A stretch of DNA of 64,000 nt from DATNPX01 sp036702975 (GCA_036702975.1 DATNPX010000056.1:124001-188000); one strand, 5' to 3'; positions 44,614 through 54,277 are shown, counted from the stretch's first letter. Translations and numbers: made by a program. Notes: generated by a model from the sequence alone, not told the origin.

Positions 44614-44793
44614 ATGGCAGACCAGATCAAAGTGAATGACAAAGTTGAAACATGCAAAGGGAAGCCCATTGTGGATTTGGATTTGAACGCATTGGATCTT
44701 CTGAAATCGGCCGCTCCTCAAAGCCATGCAGATTCATCGCGCGTGGCGTGCACGATGGCATTGTGTTGGGAGCTGGAGCCGGATCGAAAGTAA
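44614..44793 (+). CDS. Small hypothetical protein (59 aa), possible
   Basis: A 59-codon ORF beginning MADQIKVNDKVETCKGKPIV, with three Cys residues in total. AGGAGG lies 11 nt upstream of ATG 44614, slightly long but well formed. A 12-13 bp direct repeat (CAAAGCCATGCAG) overlaps its 3' part and recurs near 44814. The family is not recognised. It may be a short peptide of the bacteriocin type, but nothing beyond its size and position supports that. Confidence 0.4.
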   Translation: MADQIKVNDKVETCKGKPIVDLDLNALDLLKSAAPQSHADSSRVACTMALCWELEPDRK

Positions 44794-44882
44794 ACAGCAG
44801 CGACAAGACCCCGCAAAGCCATGCAGGTTAAAGGGAAAGTGTCGGTCAGCAATAATTAGGCCGTCGCGTAAGACAAGAAGGT

Positions 44883-47255
44883 TCAATATGCGGGAGTTCG
44901 AGTTTGAGCAACGCAAACGTCATGTTCAACTTTCCCGATCTTGGTAGGCGCCTTAGTATTGTGAAGTTTCCCCTGCACATACGCAGCGACAGGTAGCCGT
45001 TCCAGATTCAACTGCTGTAGGGCTGTGTTGGCTCGCCGGTAATATCTGAGCGCCGTTGGCACATCCTTGGCAGTGAGATAAAAATCCGCTATGTGTGTGA
45101 TGGCATAAATTCGCTCGGCATCATCGGCCCTCTCCTTTAGTGAGGAGACCACCTCGTCAATTAAAGGCTCTCCCAAGCCGATGTTTCCCAACTGTTCATA
45201 GGTGAGCCCCAATAAACTTTTGGCCTCATAACTCTCCGAACCGTTGTTATAAGATAGCTTCGCCAGGTAATATCGCAAAGCCCGCGCTGCCTCTTGATAG
45301 TCGTGTAAATCGTAGTACGCGGTCGCTAGATCACGAACGTGCTCGCGAAAGTCTGAAATAAAGTCGTTCGTTCCCTCTTTACTCCACTCACTGCAAAGCT
45401 GCTCTAGCTCTTTCCGCGCTTCTCCCGGGCGGCCAGACAATAATTTGATCCGGGCTTGCCATCCGCGCACATCTAATTGCTGATTACGCAGTTTTGGGTT
45501 TTTGTCTGTCGGCTTCTCTAGGAACTCTGCACAGTCCGCTTGCGCAGACCGAAATTGCCCAGAAGTTACTTCCGCTCTAATTTTAAGCTGTTGAAGATAA
45601 GCCGCATGGAGTTGAAAATCAGGACATCCTGCTAACAATGGTTCCTCTAGAGCCAAATTGATCAAATCGATACTCGCTGCAAAACGCGAACTTTCAATCA
45701 AGTGTTTGGCAAGATGTTCTATGAGGTCAAGTTTGTATGTTGCTGAAGAGGTCGTATCCGATTTAACAGCCTGCATGGCTTGGGATACCATTTCACTGGT
45801 ATCTTGAGGCGAATAAAACGCACTCAGTCGCCGCTGCCACTGGTCAAACATCGAACTGAGACGATCTTCAGCCCGCTTTTTCTCCGCCTCAATTCGAATA
45901 TTCTTCAATATTTTTTCTTTTTGTCTTGCGAGTTCGAGCTTCCCATCACTGCGTAAAAGAGTAATCAGATCCTGCAAAACAGTTTGCTCATTGGGCAAAA
46001 TAAGTTTGGCGTACGGGGCACTCTTCAAAAACAGTGCATAGTTTCTGCACACACGCTGAACATCAAATTGTGCATCTGCAGCAGCGTATAACGTCTGTGC
46101 CAAACTTTTGTTGCCACTCGTTGAAGCGATCTCAGCCTCAATCGCCGGAATCCCGGGCGACCATCTGCATTGCCAATCTTCAGAGAACTCTGGCAATATC
46201 TGTTTGGCAATATCCAATGTTTTGCTAGCGGACTGGGCATCGCCTTGCATCACAAGAGTCTTCGCTAAACACAAGGCCGTAACTGCAACATCGCTTCTGG
46301 CGTTCTGATCAGACACCGGCAGACCCTTGAGACTTTCCCGTCCAGCATCAAGCGTTGCTTGCATGATAGACGCAGCTTTGGCGAATTGACCATCTCGAAA
46401 ATATTCTGCCGCTATCGACATCTTCGTATGTGCTGCATAGACTTTGTACTTTTCGAGCAGGTTAAGCTTTTTCTCCAAGCGGCGAATGACGGTAGGAGCC
46501 GGCAATTCATCATCGATTTGTTCATTCAAGTCAGGCGTTAGCTGCAGAAGGGACGCTTGCATTTCGGTTAAGTGATCGTATAGATCTTCTTGAATCTCCG
46601 CTTCGGCTTTTTGATAAGAAGGAAAATTCGACCAAACTGAGCATCGCACGAGCGTTTCAATGATCAATATCGCCTCATCACTGTCGAGCTTCCCCTGGTT
46701 TTTCTGAACATGATAGAGCGTCACCAGAGCGTCCACTGCGTCAGCACTGAACATCGGGGCCTTTGACGGAACAGGCAGCAATTTCCGCACGAAGGCACGT
46801 CGCTCTTCTGGTTGTAAAACGTCACCAGGATTCTCCACAGTCAAGTATAAAAGCTTCTGCCACTGTTTCTCAGCGACGACTTCCGGCATATTCGGCAACT
46901 CTCCGCATTGTGAGAACAACGCGTATAGTGGTCTGATTGTGTCGCAAGTAATCTCATCCGGATTGAAAACCACTAGGGAGAGCCAGAGGAGCGGTTTTTC
47001 AGCTTCAGGCAGTTGTTTCAATCGAGCCTGCAACTTTTCAATTTTTTGCTGAACAGTTAAGTTTTGGTGCCAAGCGGGATCGAAAAACTCATGCCAATCA
47101 AAATCCGTGTCAACACTTAGGGACAGAGAAGCGTTTGCTGCATCAACCGGCAGTGATACCAATAAGCCCGAAGTGGCGCATACAAACACAAAGCAAGATA
47201 CAATAGACGCCACGCTGCTGAAACCGTATTGTAATTTCAGGCGAAATACGGGCAT
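44883..47255 (-). CDS. Exported or membrane-anchored TPR-like protein (790 aa)
   Basis: A 790-residue protein with an N-terminal hydrophobic segment (about 14-38, VASIVSCFVFVCATSGLLVSL), a signal peptide or anchor. The rest is helical, with many degenerate TPR-like hairpins (for example DGQFAKAASIMQATLDAGRE near 300 and DYQEAARALRYYLAKLSY near 690). TPR proteins act as scaffolds for protein assemblies; no catalytic motif is visible. It is divergent from the WG-repeat protein gene (start 47307, 51 nt away), and the two could be coregulated. Confidence 0.75.
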   Translation of the reverse strand: MPVFRLKLQYGFSSVASIVSCFVFVCATSGLLVSLPVDAANASLSLSVDTDFDWHEFFDPAWHQNLTVQQKIEKLQARLKQLPEAEKPLLWLSLVVFNPDEITCDTIRPLYALFSQCGELPNMPEVVAEKQWQKLLYLTVENPGDVLQPEERRAFVRKLLPVPSKAPMFSADAVDALVTLYHVQKNQGKLDSDEAILIIETLVRCSVWSNFPSYQKAEAEIQEDLYDHLTEMQASLLQLTPDLNEQIDDELPAPTVIRRLEKKLNLLEKYKVYAAHTKMSIAAEYFRDGQFAKAASIMQATLDAGRESLKGLPVSDQNARSDVAVTALCLAKTLVMQGDAQSASKTLDIAKQILPEFSEDWQCRWSPGIPAIEAEIASTSGNKSLAQTLYAAADAQFDVQRVCRNYALFLKSAPYAKLILPNEQTVLQDLITLLRSDGKLELARQKEKILKNIRIEAEKKRAEDRLSSMFDQWQRRLSAFYSPQDTSEMVSQAMQAVKSDTTSSATYKLDLIEHLAKHLIESSRFAASIDLINLALEEPLLAGCPDFQLHAAYLQQLKIRAEVTSGQFRSAQADCAEFLEKPTDKNPKLRNQQLDVRGWQARIKLLSGRPGEARKELEQLCSEWSKEGTNDFISDFREHVRDLATAYYDLHDYQEAARALRYYLAKLSYNNGSESYEAKSLLGLTYEQLGNIGLGEPLIDEVVSSLKERADDAERIYAITHIADFYLTAKDVPTALRYYRRANTALQQLNLERLPVAAYVQGKLHNTKAPTKIGKVEHDVCVAQTRTPAY

Positions 47256-47306
47256 GGCGCTTAATAACCCTAAGAGTTGGACTTATTTGTAGACGTTTGA
47301 ATTATT

Positions 47307-49004
47307 ATGGCACACGACTTTAAATCTCCTAGTTACATAGTGTCTGCAGTGGCATCTCTGCTGTTGGCAGCCGCACCGTTAACTGCACAGGCTAATGTCC
47401 TTTACGGGATCGCTGATTCGAGTGGCAACATTGTAACAAAACCACAGTTCACAGGTTTGCAATATTTGAGTCCAAATGTTTACGTGGCTTTCGATGATAG
47501 CGGAGCACAGGATGAAATCGACAGCCAGGGAAAGAAGCTCGGGACCGCCCCCCAAAAGCAACTTCCCAATGTTGCGTGCTGTGGTGCGGCAACTCGGTGG
47601 CTAAGCGATGATCTGGCGATATTTGCCGATAAGGGAAAATGCGGCGTCTGCGACAAAACTGGTAAGGTGATTCTGGAGGCAAAATACCAGAACATCGGTT
47701 ATGCAGGTGAGGAAATCGTTGTAGTCACCGAGGCGGACGATTTCAATTTTCCTTGTAAGTTTTATAACCGCGAGGGAAAGCTTCTTTTCAAAACGAACCA
47801 TCGAATTTACCATGGGCAGCAATTCTCCGAGGGTTTGCTTCTACTGGGAAGTTGGAACGATCGAATCGTTTATATTGATACGAATGGAAAAGAAAAGATA
47901 GTTGGTGCATTGACGAGTGGCGAACCTTTTCATAGTGGTCTAGCGGCAGTCACTTTTGAGACCCGCGAATCGAAAGGGTCTGGCTACATCAATCACGACG
48001 GAGATATCGTCATCGGACCATTCAAAGATGCGACGGTGCAGCAGTTCGACCGTGGATACGGCGTTGTGTGCTTTTATGTTTATGACTTCGCAGGGCAATC
48101 TTCTCCCATGTATGGAGTTACCGATGGCAAAGGCAAGCTTGTTATTCCTGCCATTTATGAAAGCATTTCACGTTTCAGCAGGGATTTTTTCGTCGCCAAG
48201 AAAGAAGGCAAGTTATTGCTTCTTGACACAAGCGGCAAGGTCGTATCAACATTCCCAAAGAATTGTATAGAAGTGATGCCTACAGATAGCGATGACGTGG
48301 AGCAATTGATTCCATGCGCGGAGATACCGTCGACAGCGGGTCTAGCGCCTTATGAGAAAAGCGAGCAGATTAGAGGCAAGTGGGGCTTCTGCAATTGGCA
48401 CGGTCAGTGGAAAGTTCCACCTCAATTCGATGTCGTGGAGCCATTTAAAAACGGCTTGGCACCAGTATCCAAAAATACAATCATGCAAAATCGTGTCGGG
48501 TTAATCAGACTAGATGGAAGTTTTCGTTTGCCTCTGACGTCCGGCAGCATTCAGCGCTGCCCTGACGGGAGCTATATCGTTGGCAAGGATGACGGCACCG
48601 ACCAACAAAACGACAAGATAAATAACACCCTGGACAACAAGCGCATAGAGTATGTATTCCCACGAGCCTTGCGCGAGCATGACCTTATTGGAATGCCGAA
48701 GGAAACACTGACAAGGATTCTGGGCGACGGGGAAAAGACATCATACCCGCGCGCCGGTATACCGCCGGAAGTGAAAGAGACAGTCCAATATCTGTTTTTT
48801 GCCGGTCAAATACACTGCGGAAATGCCTCTCACTGGTTGGAAGTTGGTTTTGACGCATCGGGCAAAGTTTACGGCTGGAGGAACATCGGTTTTCAATGGG
48901 AAGGCAAATGGTGCAGGGAGAACGTCGTGTTTCCTGAGCATTGTTTGACTTTCAGGTTGACAGAGGCGATTCCGAAGACTGCCGCCAACCGGTTGGTGAA
49001 TTGA
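47307..49004 (+). CDS. Secreted WG-repeat protein
   Basis: A 565-residue exported protein. The signal peptide is at about residues 10-29 (IVSAVASLLLAAAPLTAQA). Repeated units follow the WG pattern, such as YGIADSSGNIVTKPQF, MYGVTDGKGKLVIPAIYE and KWGFCNWHGQWKVPPQFD, expected to form a beta-propeller-like fold. The C-terminal ~100 residues differ and include LIGMPKETLTRILGDGEKT, reminiscent of the SmpA/OmlA-type fold. WG proteins are common in bacteria but their role is mostly unknown; ligand binding or surface display is likely. Next comes a membrane protein gene 18 nt downstream, so the pair is probably cotranscribed. Confidence 0.83.
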   Translation: MAHDFKSPSYIVSAVASLLLAAAPLTAQANVLYGIADSSGNIVTKPQFTGLQYLSPNVYVAFDDSGAQDEIDSQGKKLGTAPQKQLPNVACCGAATRWLSDDLAIFADKGKCGVCDKTGKVILEAKYQNIGYAGEEIVVVTEADDFNFPCKFYNREGKLLFKTNHRIYHGQQFSEGLLLLGSWNDRIVYIDTNGKEKIVGALTSGEPFHSGLAAVTFETRESKGSGYINHDGDIVIGPFKDATVQQFDRGYGVVCFYVYDFAGQSSPMYGVTDGKGKLVIPAIYESISRFSRDFFVAKKEGKLLLLDTSGKVVSTFPKNCIEVMPTDSDDVEQLIPCAEIPSTAGLAPYEKSEQIRGKWGFCNWHGQWKVPPQFDVVEPFKNGLAPVSKNTIMQNRVGLIRLDGSFRLPLTSGSIQRCPDGSYIVGKDDGTDQQNDKINNTLDNKRIEYVFPRALREHDLIGMPKETLTRILGDGEKTSYPRAGIPPEVKETVQYLFFAGQIHCGNASHWLEVGFDASGKVYGWRNIGFQWEGKWCRENVVFPEHCLTFRLTEAIPKTAANRLVN

Positions 49005-49022
49005 AGTGAGACGAGGAATCAG

Positions 49023-49604
49023 ATGGACGACACGTATATAAAAGTATTTGAGCACTGCCGATTGATCATCGGCATGGTCGTCAGTCTGGCGGTCGCCAGG
49101 TTGCTAAACGGGCTGGCGAAGTTTGTACAACATCCGAAAAAAATCAAAGTCTACAGTGTTCACATTTGCTGGGTGCTTTCGCTGCTGCTTTTGATCGTCC
49201 ACTTCTGGTGGTGGGAGTTCAAATTGCGCGAAATCCATCAATGGACTTTCGAAGCTTACGCACTTGTTCTTTTGTTTGCCATCAACTTCTTTTTGCTGTG
49301 CAGCTTGCTCTTCCCTGACACAATGGAGGAGTACAGTGGTTACGAACACTACTTTATTTCGCGAAGGCGGTGGTTCTTCGGAATTTTAGCGCTCAATTTT
49401 GCTATCGACATGATCGACACGGCGCTAAAGGGCGCCGGACATTTCTATTCTCTCGGGGTTGAATATCCGATTCGTAATTCGATCTTTGTACTGCTTTGCA
49501 TTGTGGCCATGGTTGTTCCGAATTTTCGTTTCCAAATATTCTTTGCTATCGCTGCGCTTATCTACGAGCTGTCGTTTATATTTCGACAATTTCACATTGC
49601 TTAA
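49023..49604 (+). CDS. Multi-pass membrane protein (193 aa), unknown
   Basis: About six membrane helices, Trp/Phe/Leu-rich, including LIIGMVVSLAVARLLNGLA and VCWVL-type segments in positions 45-65. Short charged loops lie between them. Two residues are notable, an HxxxxE-like pair (HFWWWEFK), but no known motif fits. GAGGAATCAG precedes ATG 49023. It lies 18 nt behind the WG-repeat gene. A perfect 16-bp palindrome (CATTGCTTAAGCAATG, 49595-49610) spans the stop codon. Function unknown. Confidence 0.72.
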   Translation: MDDTYIKVFEHCRLIIGMVVSLAVARLLNGLAKFVQHPKKIKVYSVHICWVLSLLLLIVHFWWWEFKLREIHQWTFEAYALVLLFAINFFLLCSLLFPDTMEEYSGYEHYFISRRRWFFGILALNFAIDMIDTALKGAGHFYSLGVEYPIRNSIFVLLCIVAMVVPNFRFQIFFAIAALIYELSFIFRQFHIA

Positions 49605-49701
49605 GCAATGCTCGACTCCTTTAAGTTTCACCAATTGCAAGAACAGGGCACTGAGGTGTCTTCATGCTCGCTCGCTTGGTTTCGCTCCGATTTTTCATCC
49701 T

Positions 49702-49956
49702 CTATATTTTCAGAGGGGGAATAAGAAAATGATTCAAGGACGCCGGTTCTTTTTTCATGAGCTCGAGTACTTTGGGTGAGACTCTTGGACCTTCCCAAAG
49801 CGCCTCTCCAGCGCTGGTTCCTCCTACCTGTGCCCCAATAGGCTTTACTACATCGCTAACTGATTGTATAAATAAGTTAGCGACTTCCGCTGACTGATCA
49901 CGGGAGCATCCGTCTCCAATAAGCTGCTGTGATTTATTGCATGCAATACGTTCCAC
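49702..49956 (-). CDS. Small hypothetical protein (84 aa)
   Basis: An 84-residue protein with the helical stretch SAEVANLFIQSVSDVVKPIG and a Pro-rich end. The start is GTG 49956 with GAGGTG a few nt upstream. The family is not recognised and there is no membrane segment. It is separated by 180 nt from the respiratory operon that ends at 50136. A weak hairpin (CCTCT..AGAGG) overlaps its stop. Confidence 0.5.
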   Translation of the reverse strand: MERIACNKSQQLIGDGCSRDQSAEVANLFIQSVSDVVKPIGAQVGGTSAGEALWEGPRVSPKVLELMKKEPASLNHFLIPPLKI

Positions 49957-50135
49957 GATTCACCTCGGTTGCGATTTACGGTTCCATCGTAGCGCTGAGC
50001 TGTGGCAGAACTCGGGCTAATCTGTGCGGTGAATACGTATTGTTCGTGTTACTAGGGCTGTAAGTTTTGGGCGCCGTTGACCCGCGGGAGGCGCTAGAAC
50101 GGTTCTTGAACATCAGACTAAACCGTACCAAAACA

Positions 50136-51518
50136 TCAATTCGTTTGAGAAACGATATTGTTCTTCTTCAGACCGATTTGATCTTCTGGACCATGCTTCA
50201 CTCGTTTGATTGTCGAGAGATACTTAGCTAGTTGTTTCAATTCAGGATCTGTGCCCGCTACTGGTGGCATGACGCCAAGGTATGGATTCTTCTCTTTTGA
50301 CCGTTCTTTCAACATGCTGAGAAAATTAAAGATGGCCTCTTCATCACGATCGCCGAGCAGTTTGCTCATGCCCCTATAGCCACTTTCTGTATGGCAAGAC
50401 ATGCACTGATACCGAAACATCATCTCGCCCTTTTTTGTGTCATCCACATCCCTAGTGCAGGCATTGGCCCAAACACCGGTTTTCAGAAAGCCGTTCGCAT
50501 TGAGTTTGTCGACATCGTCAACGTGAACGCCATTGCAATAAACAGTGCTGTAGATGACATATGGTTTGCGCAACAGCTCACGCATCCATTCGGTGGTGCC
50601 GGTTGCAGCCAGACCACACAAGAGAAACAATATGGCAATCCTGAACGTGAAGCCCTTAGGATTCAGGTATGGACCGAAGAATGCAAACAAAACGATGGTT
50701 CCGGACAATATGAAACTGAGGTACAGTGCCCGCGCAAGTATGGAGAAGTTGCCGACTCCTGAATTTTGAATGCCTGTAAAAATTGTGTCGATCGAAGCTT
50801 GCGGAACGTTATGCAAAAACCAATAAGCAGCAACTGGACCAGCAACAAACAGAGGAATTAGCCACTTTGCGCAGTATCGCACCATGTATGTTTTCAACTC
50901 TTCGTCTTTCAATCGGGTGGATGTAATCAACGCATACATGCCAGCGATTGCGCCCATGATCAATAATCGCAAGATTAGCGATGGCCAGTAGGTTTGATTG
51001 AACACGCCATCAAACCACCAGTGGCTCTTGAGCCAGCCGCCCGGGGTCAACATGAAGGTCAATATGCCGTTGATAATGACCAGCGTCATTATCGAGAAGA
51101 ATGCGTACAGCTTCGCGAGCAACAGATGTGCTTCTTTACTTATTTTGTCCCAGGTGTAGTAGTACACGAAAATAGTGGTCAACTCGGCAGCAAAAAACAG
51201 ATACTCTTCTGCCCAGGCGAGGGTGAAGTTCTGAATTAGAAAGTGCGTTCCATCCGGATTGACTAGACTGATCGCCCACCAGATGCCCACACCAGTAATA
51301 GCGCCGGCTACTGAAGTGAGAATCATAAAAAAACGCGAATGCGCCTTGAGATATTCGTAGATTCGCTCATCCTAGCGGCGGTAGGCGAGACTCTCGGTTA
51401 TCGCCAGGAAGGTTCCGCCTCCTACTGCAAAATGCGAAAGATAAACGTGAATAATGGCAATGATTCCAATAACCCAGCCACCACCCAGATATGGCACAAC
51501 CCAGACCGGATAGTTCAT
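50136..51518 (-). pseudogene. bd-oxidase subunit I-like membrane protein fused to cytochrome c, interrupted by an in-frame TAG
   Basis: The gene starts at ATG 51518, overlapping the cytochrome b stop (ATGA). Its first 48 codons read MNYPVWVVPYLGGGWVIG..., with a helix containing AIIHVYLSHFAVGGGTF. A TAG at 51374-51372 interrupts the frame after LAYRR. Beyond it the same frame continues uninterrupted (DERIYEYLKAHSRFF, then ILTSVAGAITGVGIWW) for a further 411 codons. About eight membrane helices follow, then a c-type cytochrome with CMSCH (about 372-376, counting the TAG as a residue) and a late Met in LGVMPPVAGT as possible axial ligand. Internal translation from ATG 51326 would lack a ribosome site and the first helices. 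The whole resembles membrane subunits related to cytochrome bd subunit I with a C-terminal heme c. Alternatives: nonsense mutation, base error (CAG to TAG), or readthrough. Confidence 0.85.
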
Positions 51519-52600
51519 GACAGCGCTCCCCAGATCGTAAAGATGATTATTCCTAACAGCAAGACCACACCATATACGGTGGCAAATCTTTCTATAACTT
51601 TGTTTTCACCGGTATCCTTAACGGGGAAGATTATCAACCCAGAGAGAACTACGAGCATAAGCAAGATGCCGATTAGTTCGCCCTCAATCGGTCCTACACG
51701 TGGAGGCATCAATTTCAAGAATTGAAATGGTGCAAGAAAATACCATTCCGGCTTGATGCCTATGGGCGCGGCAGCGAACGGATCCGCCTCCGGACCCAAG
51801 CGCCATGGATACAATGTCACAACAAATGCTAGAGCATTCAAAGCCAACAACCAAACGAGAACGTCCTTGAGCATGAAGTTTGGGAAAAATCGCTCATACT
51901 GTTTGATATTATCTGCCAACGATTTGAATATCTTCGGCTCCGACATGCCATGCACCTGAACCAGCATGAGGTGCACACCCATGAGCCCCAGAGCAATCAA
52001 AGGCAAGAGTGCAACATGTATGACGAAAAAACGTGATAGCGTGCTTTGCCCGATACTGGATCCTCCGCGCAGAATCTCGGCGATTTGCTCACCAACATAC
52101 GGAAGCTTCGAAGCAATATCTATGCCAATTTTAGTAGCAAAAAATGAGACAGTATCCCAAGGCAAAAGGTAACCAGAAAACCCGAAACCGAGCACAACGG
52201 CGAGCAGCAATAAACCTGTGTACCAGGTTAACTCACGCGGTTTGCGATATGCGCGCATGAAGTAGGCGCTGAACATATGAGCGAACAAAACCAGAATCAG
52301 GATGTTCGCTCCCCAGCTATGAAAGGAACGAAAAAACCAACCAAAGTCGACTTGCGTATTGAGTTTGAGCAAGCTGGCATGGGCAGAATCAATGCCCGGT
52401 ATGTAATAGACCATGAGAAGGAGCCCGGTGCCGACTTGCAGAGCCATCAACATGAGGGCGATTCCGCCCATGTAATACCAGACGGAATGTTTGTGCACCG
52501 GAACAAGTTTCTTCTCTGCAAATTTGACAAACTCGTGTGCCTTTAGTCGTTCGTCGAGCCACTTAGTAAGCTCAAATGTTCTTTTAACACCACTAGTCAC
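51515..52600 (-). CDS. Cytochrome b (bc/b6f-type), quinol oxidation
   Basis: A 361-residue membrane cytochrome b with about eight helices. Heme ligands are in FHSWGANILILVLFAHMF (helix B) and FFVIHVALLPLIALGLMGVH (helix D). The quinol-site motif PEWYF (KPEWYFLAPFQ) is present, as is the GFSGYLLPWD block of the bc1/b6f family. It combines the N-terminal b-type core and the subunit IV-like part in one chain, as in bc1-type enzymes. It takes electrons from (mena)quinol and passes one to the Rieske protein. It is 43 nt behind the Rieske gene, and its stop overlaps the next gene by 4 nt, so all are probably one transcript. Confidence 0.94.
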   Translation of the reverse strand: MTSGVKRTFELTKWLDERLKAHEFVKFAEKKLVPVHKHSVWYYMGGIALMLMALQVGTGLLLMVYYIPGIDSAHASLLKLNTQVDFGWFFRSFHSWGANILILVLFAHMFSAYFMRAYRKPRELTWYTGLLLLAVVLGFGFSGYLLPWDTVSFFATKIGIDIASKLPYVGEQIAEILRGGSSIGQSTLSRFFVIHVALLPLIALGLMGVHLMLVQVHGMSEPKIFKSLADNIKQYERFFPNFMLKDVLVWLLALNALAFVVTLYPWRLGPEADPFAAAPIGIKPEWYFLAPFQFLKLMPPRVGPIEGELIGILLMLVVLSGLIIFPVKDTGENKVIERFATVYGVVLLLGIIIFTIWGALS

Positions 52601-52643
52601 CTGAATAACCTCGCTTCACTGCAGCGCTTTCCGCTATTTCGCT

Positions 52644-53105
52644 TTATGCTTTGGACACAACAATCTTGTCTTCAATGATCTCGATCTTCAGACCGGTCAA
52701 TGGCTTAGGTGGTGGACCGGCAATATTCCTGCCCGTCGAAGCGTCGTAGCAGCCACCATGACAGGCGCATACGATCTGCGATTTTTCAGAACTGTATTGG
52801 ACTGTGCAACCGAGATGAGTGCACGTCGCTTTGAACGCATGCCACTTTCCATCCGGAGTGTGGGTTATAAGCGCGGGGCTGCTGCCAAATTTGAAGTTTT
52901 TTCCGCTATTGACGGCAACACTACTGGCGGCACCAACTGTCACGGTCTCCACTTTTGTATCAGAATCATCTGTAAGCTTTGGCGTCAGATATCTGTATAT
53001 AGGATAGGCCGTCATTCCTGTCCAGAGGCATCCCAACCCGGCAATGCCCATTTGCAAAAATGATGCTCGGGTAATACCTTCATTATTACGCGCGGTGTAC
53101 TTCAC
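52644..53105 (-). CDS. Rieske 2Fe-2S protein
   Basis: A 153-residue iron-sulfur subunit. A single N-terminal membrane anchor (about 15-38, FLQMGIAGLGCLWTGMTAYP) is followed by a Rieske domain with the cluster-binding pairs CTHLGC and CACHGGCYD. The two ligand Cys, two ligand His and the disulfide Cys are all present. It passes an electron from the quinol site of cytochrome b to a c-type cytochrome, most likely the heme-c domain encoded two genes downstream. Its ATG overlaps the stop of the upstream membrane protein gene by 4 nt (ATGA). Confidence 0.95.
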   Translation of the reverse strand: MKYTARNNEGITRASFLQMGIAGLGCLWTGMTAYPIYRYLTPKLTDDSDTKVETVTVGAASSVAVNSGKNFKFGSSPALITHTPDGKWHAFKATCTHLGCTVQYSSEKSQIVCACHGGCYDASTGRNIAGPPPKPLTGLKIEIIEDKIVVSKA

Positions 53106-54277
53106 GTCGCAAACTCCGTATGTTGAGCAGTGTCGCTTTCAGACAATGGAACAGCGCGCTCGCTCAGTGCTTTGAAGACCAGTTTGGTAATCCAAATCAT
53201 ATATATGACGAGCGCGACTGCCGAAACTATAAAGACGATCAATAGATCCCATTGCGTTTGAACAGGCACCAGGTTAGGGTTCAAAACACCACTAAGGAAT
53301 GCGGTTCTCAACTGATGGCGATTGACGATCATCGCAAGAATGACAAGACAACCAGAGACCAGACTAGTTCGAAATGCCTTCGGGCTACCCGATTTGGCCG
53401 CGAGCACGGCAGTCAGCCATGATACTGCGGTTAGTGCCATTGAGAGCGCAAATACCGCGGTAGCAAACTTATCGTGTCCGACAAATTGGGACTTGTGGTT
53501 GCTGGGCAAGGCTGTTAGGAACCAGAGTCCGGCGCCGATATTCAGGAATGTGAACAGTCCATAAATGCGGGCACCAGTCTTAATTAGCCATTGACCGAAT
53601 AGATGCTCGCGTTTGTTGAAGTACAGCCCGTACGCTCCCATGGTAAGACCGCCCACGGCCAACGCTGAAAGAAGAAAATGGCAATATCTAGACGGTACTT
53701 GCTCGTCGGACATGTTCATATTCAAGCCAGTACAGCTGTGCTGGTACATCGCGAGCCACTTTTCAGGATGCAACATGAGTGTCATGTTGTTCACGAAAAT
53801 CAATCCAACCACCAACATCATCAGGCCGCCGACGACAAGGATACCCGGCGCTGCAGAAGCCGCATGCGGGTTCTTGGCTTCCAGGCACTTGTACACGACG
53901 ACATAAGAAAGTGCATATGCACCGAGTAACAGAGCGAGAACTGAAATCCAGGGAACAGCTATAATTGTGGACGACGTGTAGTACATCGGTCCGTAAATTA
54001 GCTGTAGGAACAGCAGCGGCACGATACCCTGGGTGACTGCGAACGAGACAAAGATCGGCAGACCTTTGGCCAACCCCTTTCCGATTCGATATGAAAAGGA
54101 TTTCTTGTCACCCATGCCTTTGCTCAAGAAAAATGCAGACAAGAAGGTGCTGCCAACCATCATATTCATCGGCAGCATATGCAGGAAAAGTCCGAGTATC
54201 AGCAGGGTCAATAAAAGCCACAGAGGTGCTGGGAACGGCAGCGGCGGGTAATGGGGGATCAACAACGAAGATTCCAT
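53102..54277 (-). CDS. Multi-pass membrane protein, bd-like, first gene of the Rieske/cytochrome b operon
   Basis: A 391-residue protein with about ten membrane helices. The N-terminal segment LFLHMLPMNMMVGSTFLSAFF aligns in style with HVYLSHFAVGGGTFLAI of the last gene of the operon, suggesting the two are distant paralogues related to cytochrome bd subunit I. Several conserved-looking His residues (HxxP, HEHL-type) could bind heme b, but no CxxCH is present. The frame extends to 54337. ATG 54277 has AGGA 6 nt upstream and gives a proper N-terminus (MESSLLIPHYPPLPFP). Its stop overlaps the Rieske start. Function is inferred from context only. Confidence 0.8.
   Translation of the reverse strand: MESSLLIPHYPPLPFPAPLWLLLTLLILGLFLHMLPMNMMVGSTFLSAFFLSKGMGDKKSFSYRIGKGLAKGLPIFVSFAVTQGIVPLLFLQLIYGPMYYTSSTIIAVPWISVLALLLGAYALSYVVVYKCLEAKNPHAASAAPGILVVGGLMMLVVGLIFVNNMTLMLHPEKWLAMYQHSCTGLNMNMSDEQVPSRYCHFLLSALAVGGLTMGAYGLYFNKREHLFGQWLIKTGARIYGLFTFLNIGAGLWFLTALPSNHKSQFVGHDKFATAVFALSMALTAVSWLTAVLAAKSGSPKAFRTSLVSGCLVILAMIVNRHQLRTAFLSGVLNPNLVPVQTQWDLLIVFIVSAVALVIYMIWITKLVFKALSERAVPLSESDTAQHTEFAT

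Noticed and set aside
50136..51326. Separate start of the bd-like/cytochrome c gene at ATG 51326
   Set aside because: No ribosome site precedes it, the first helices would be missing, and the upstream 48 codons in the same frame are clearly homologous to the family N-terminus.
51372..51374. Genome-wide reassignment of TAG to an amino acid
   Set aside because: Several well-defined genes in the window end at TAG, and extending them would add no conserved sequence.
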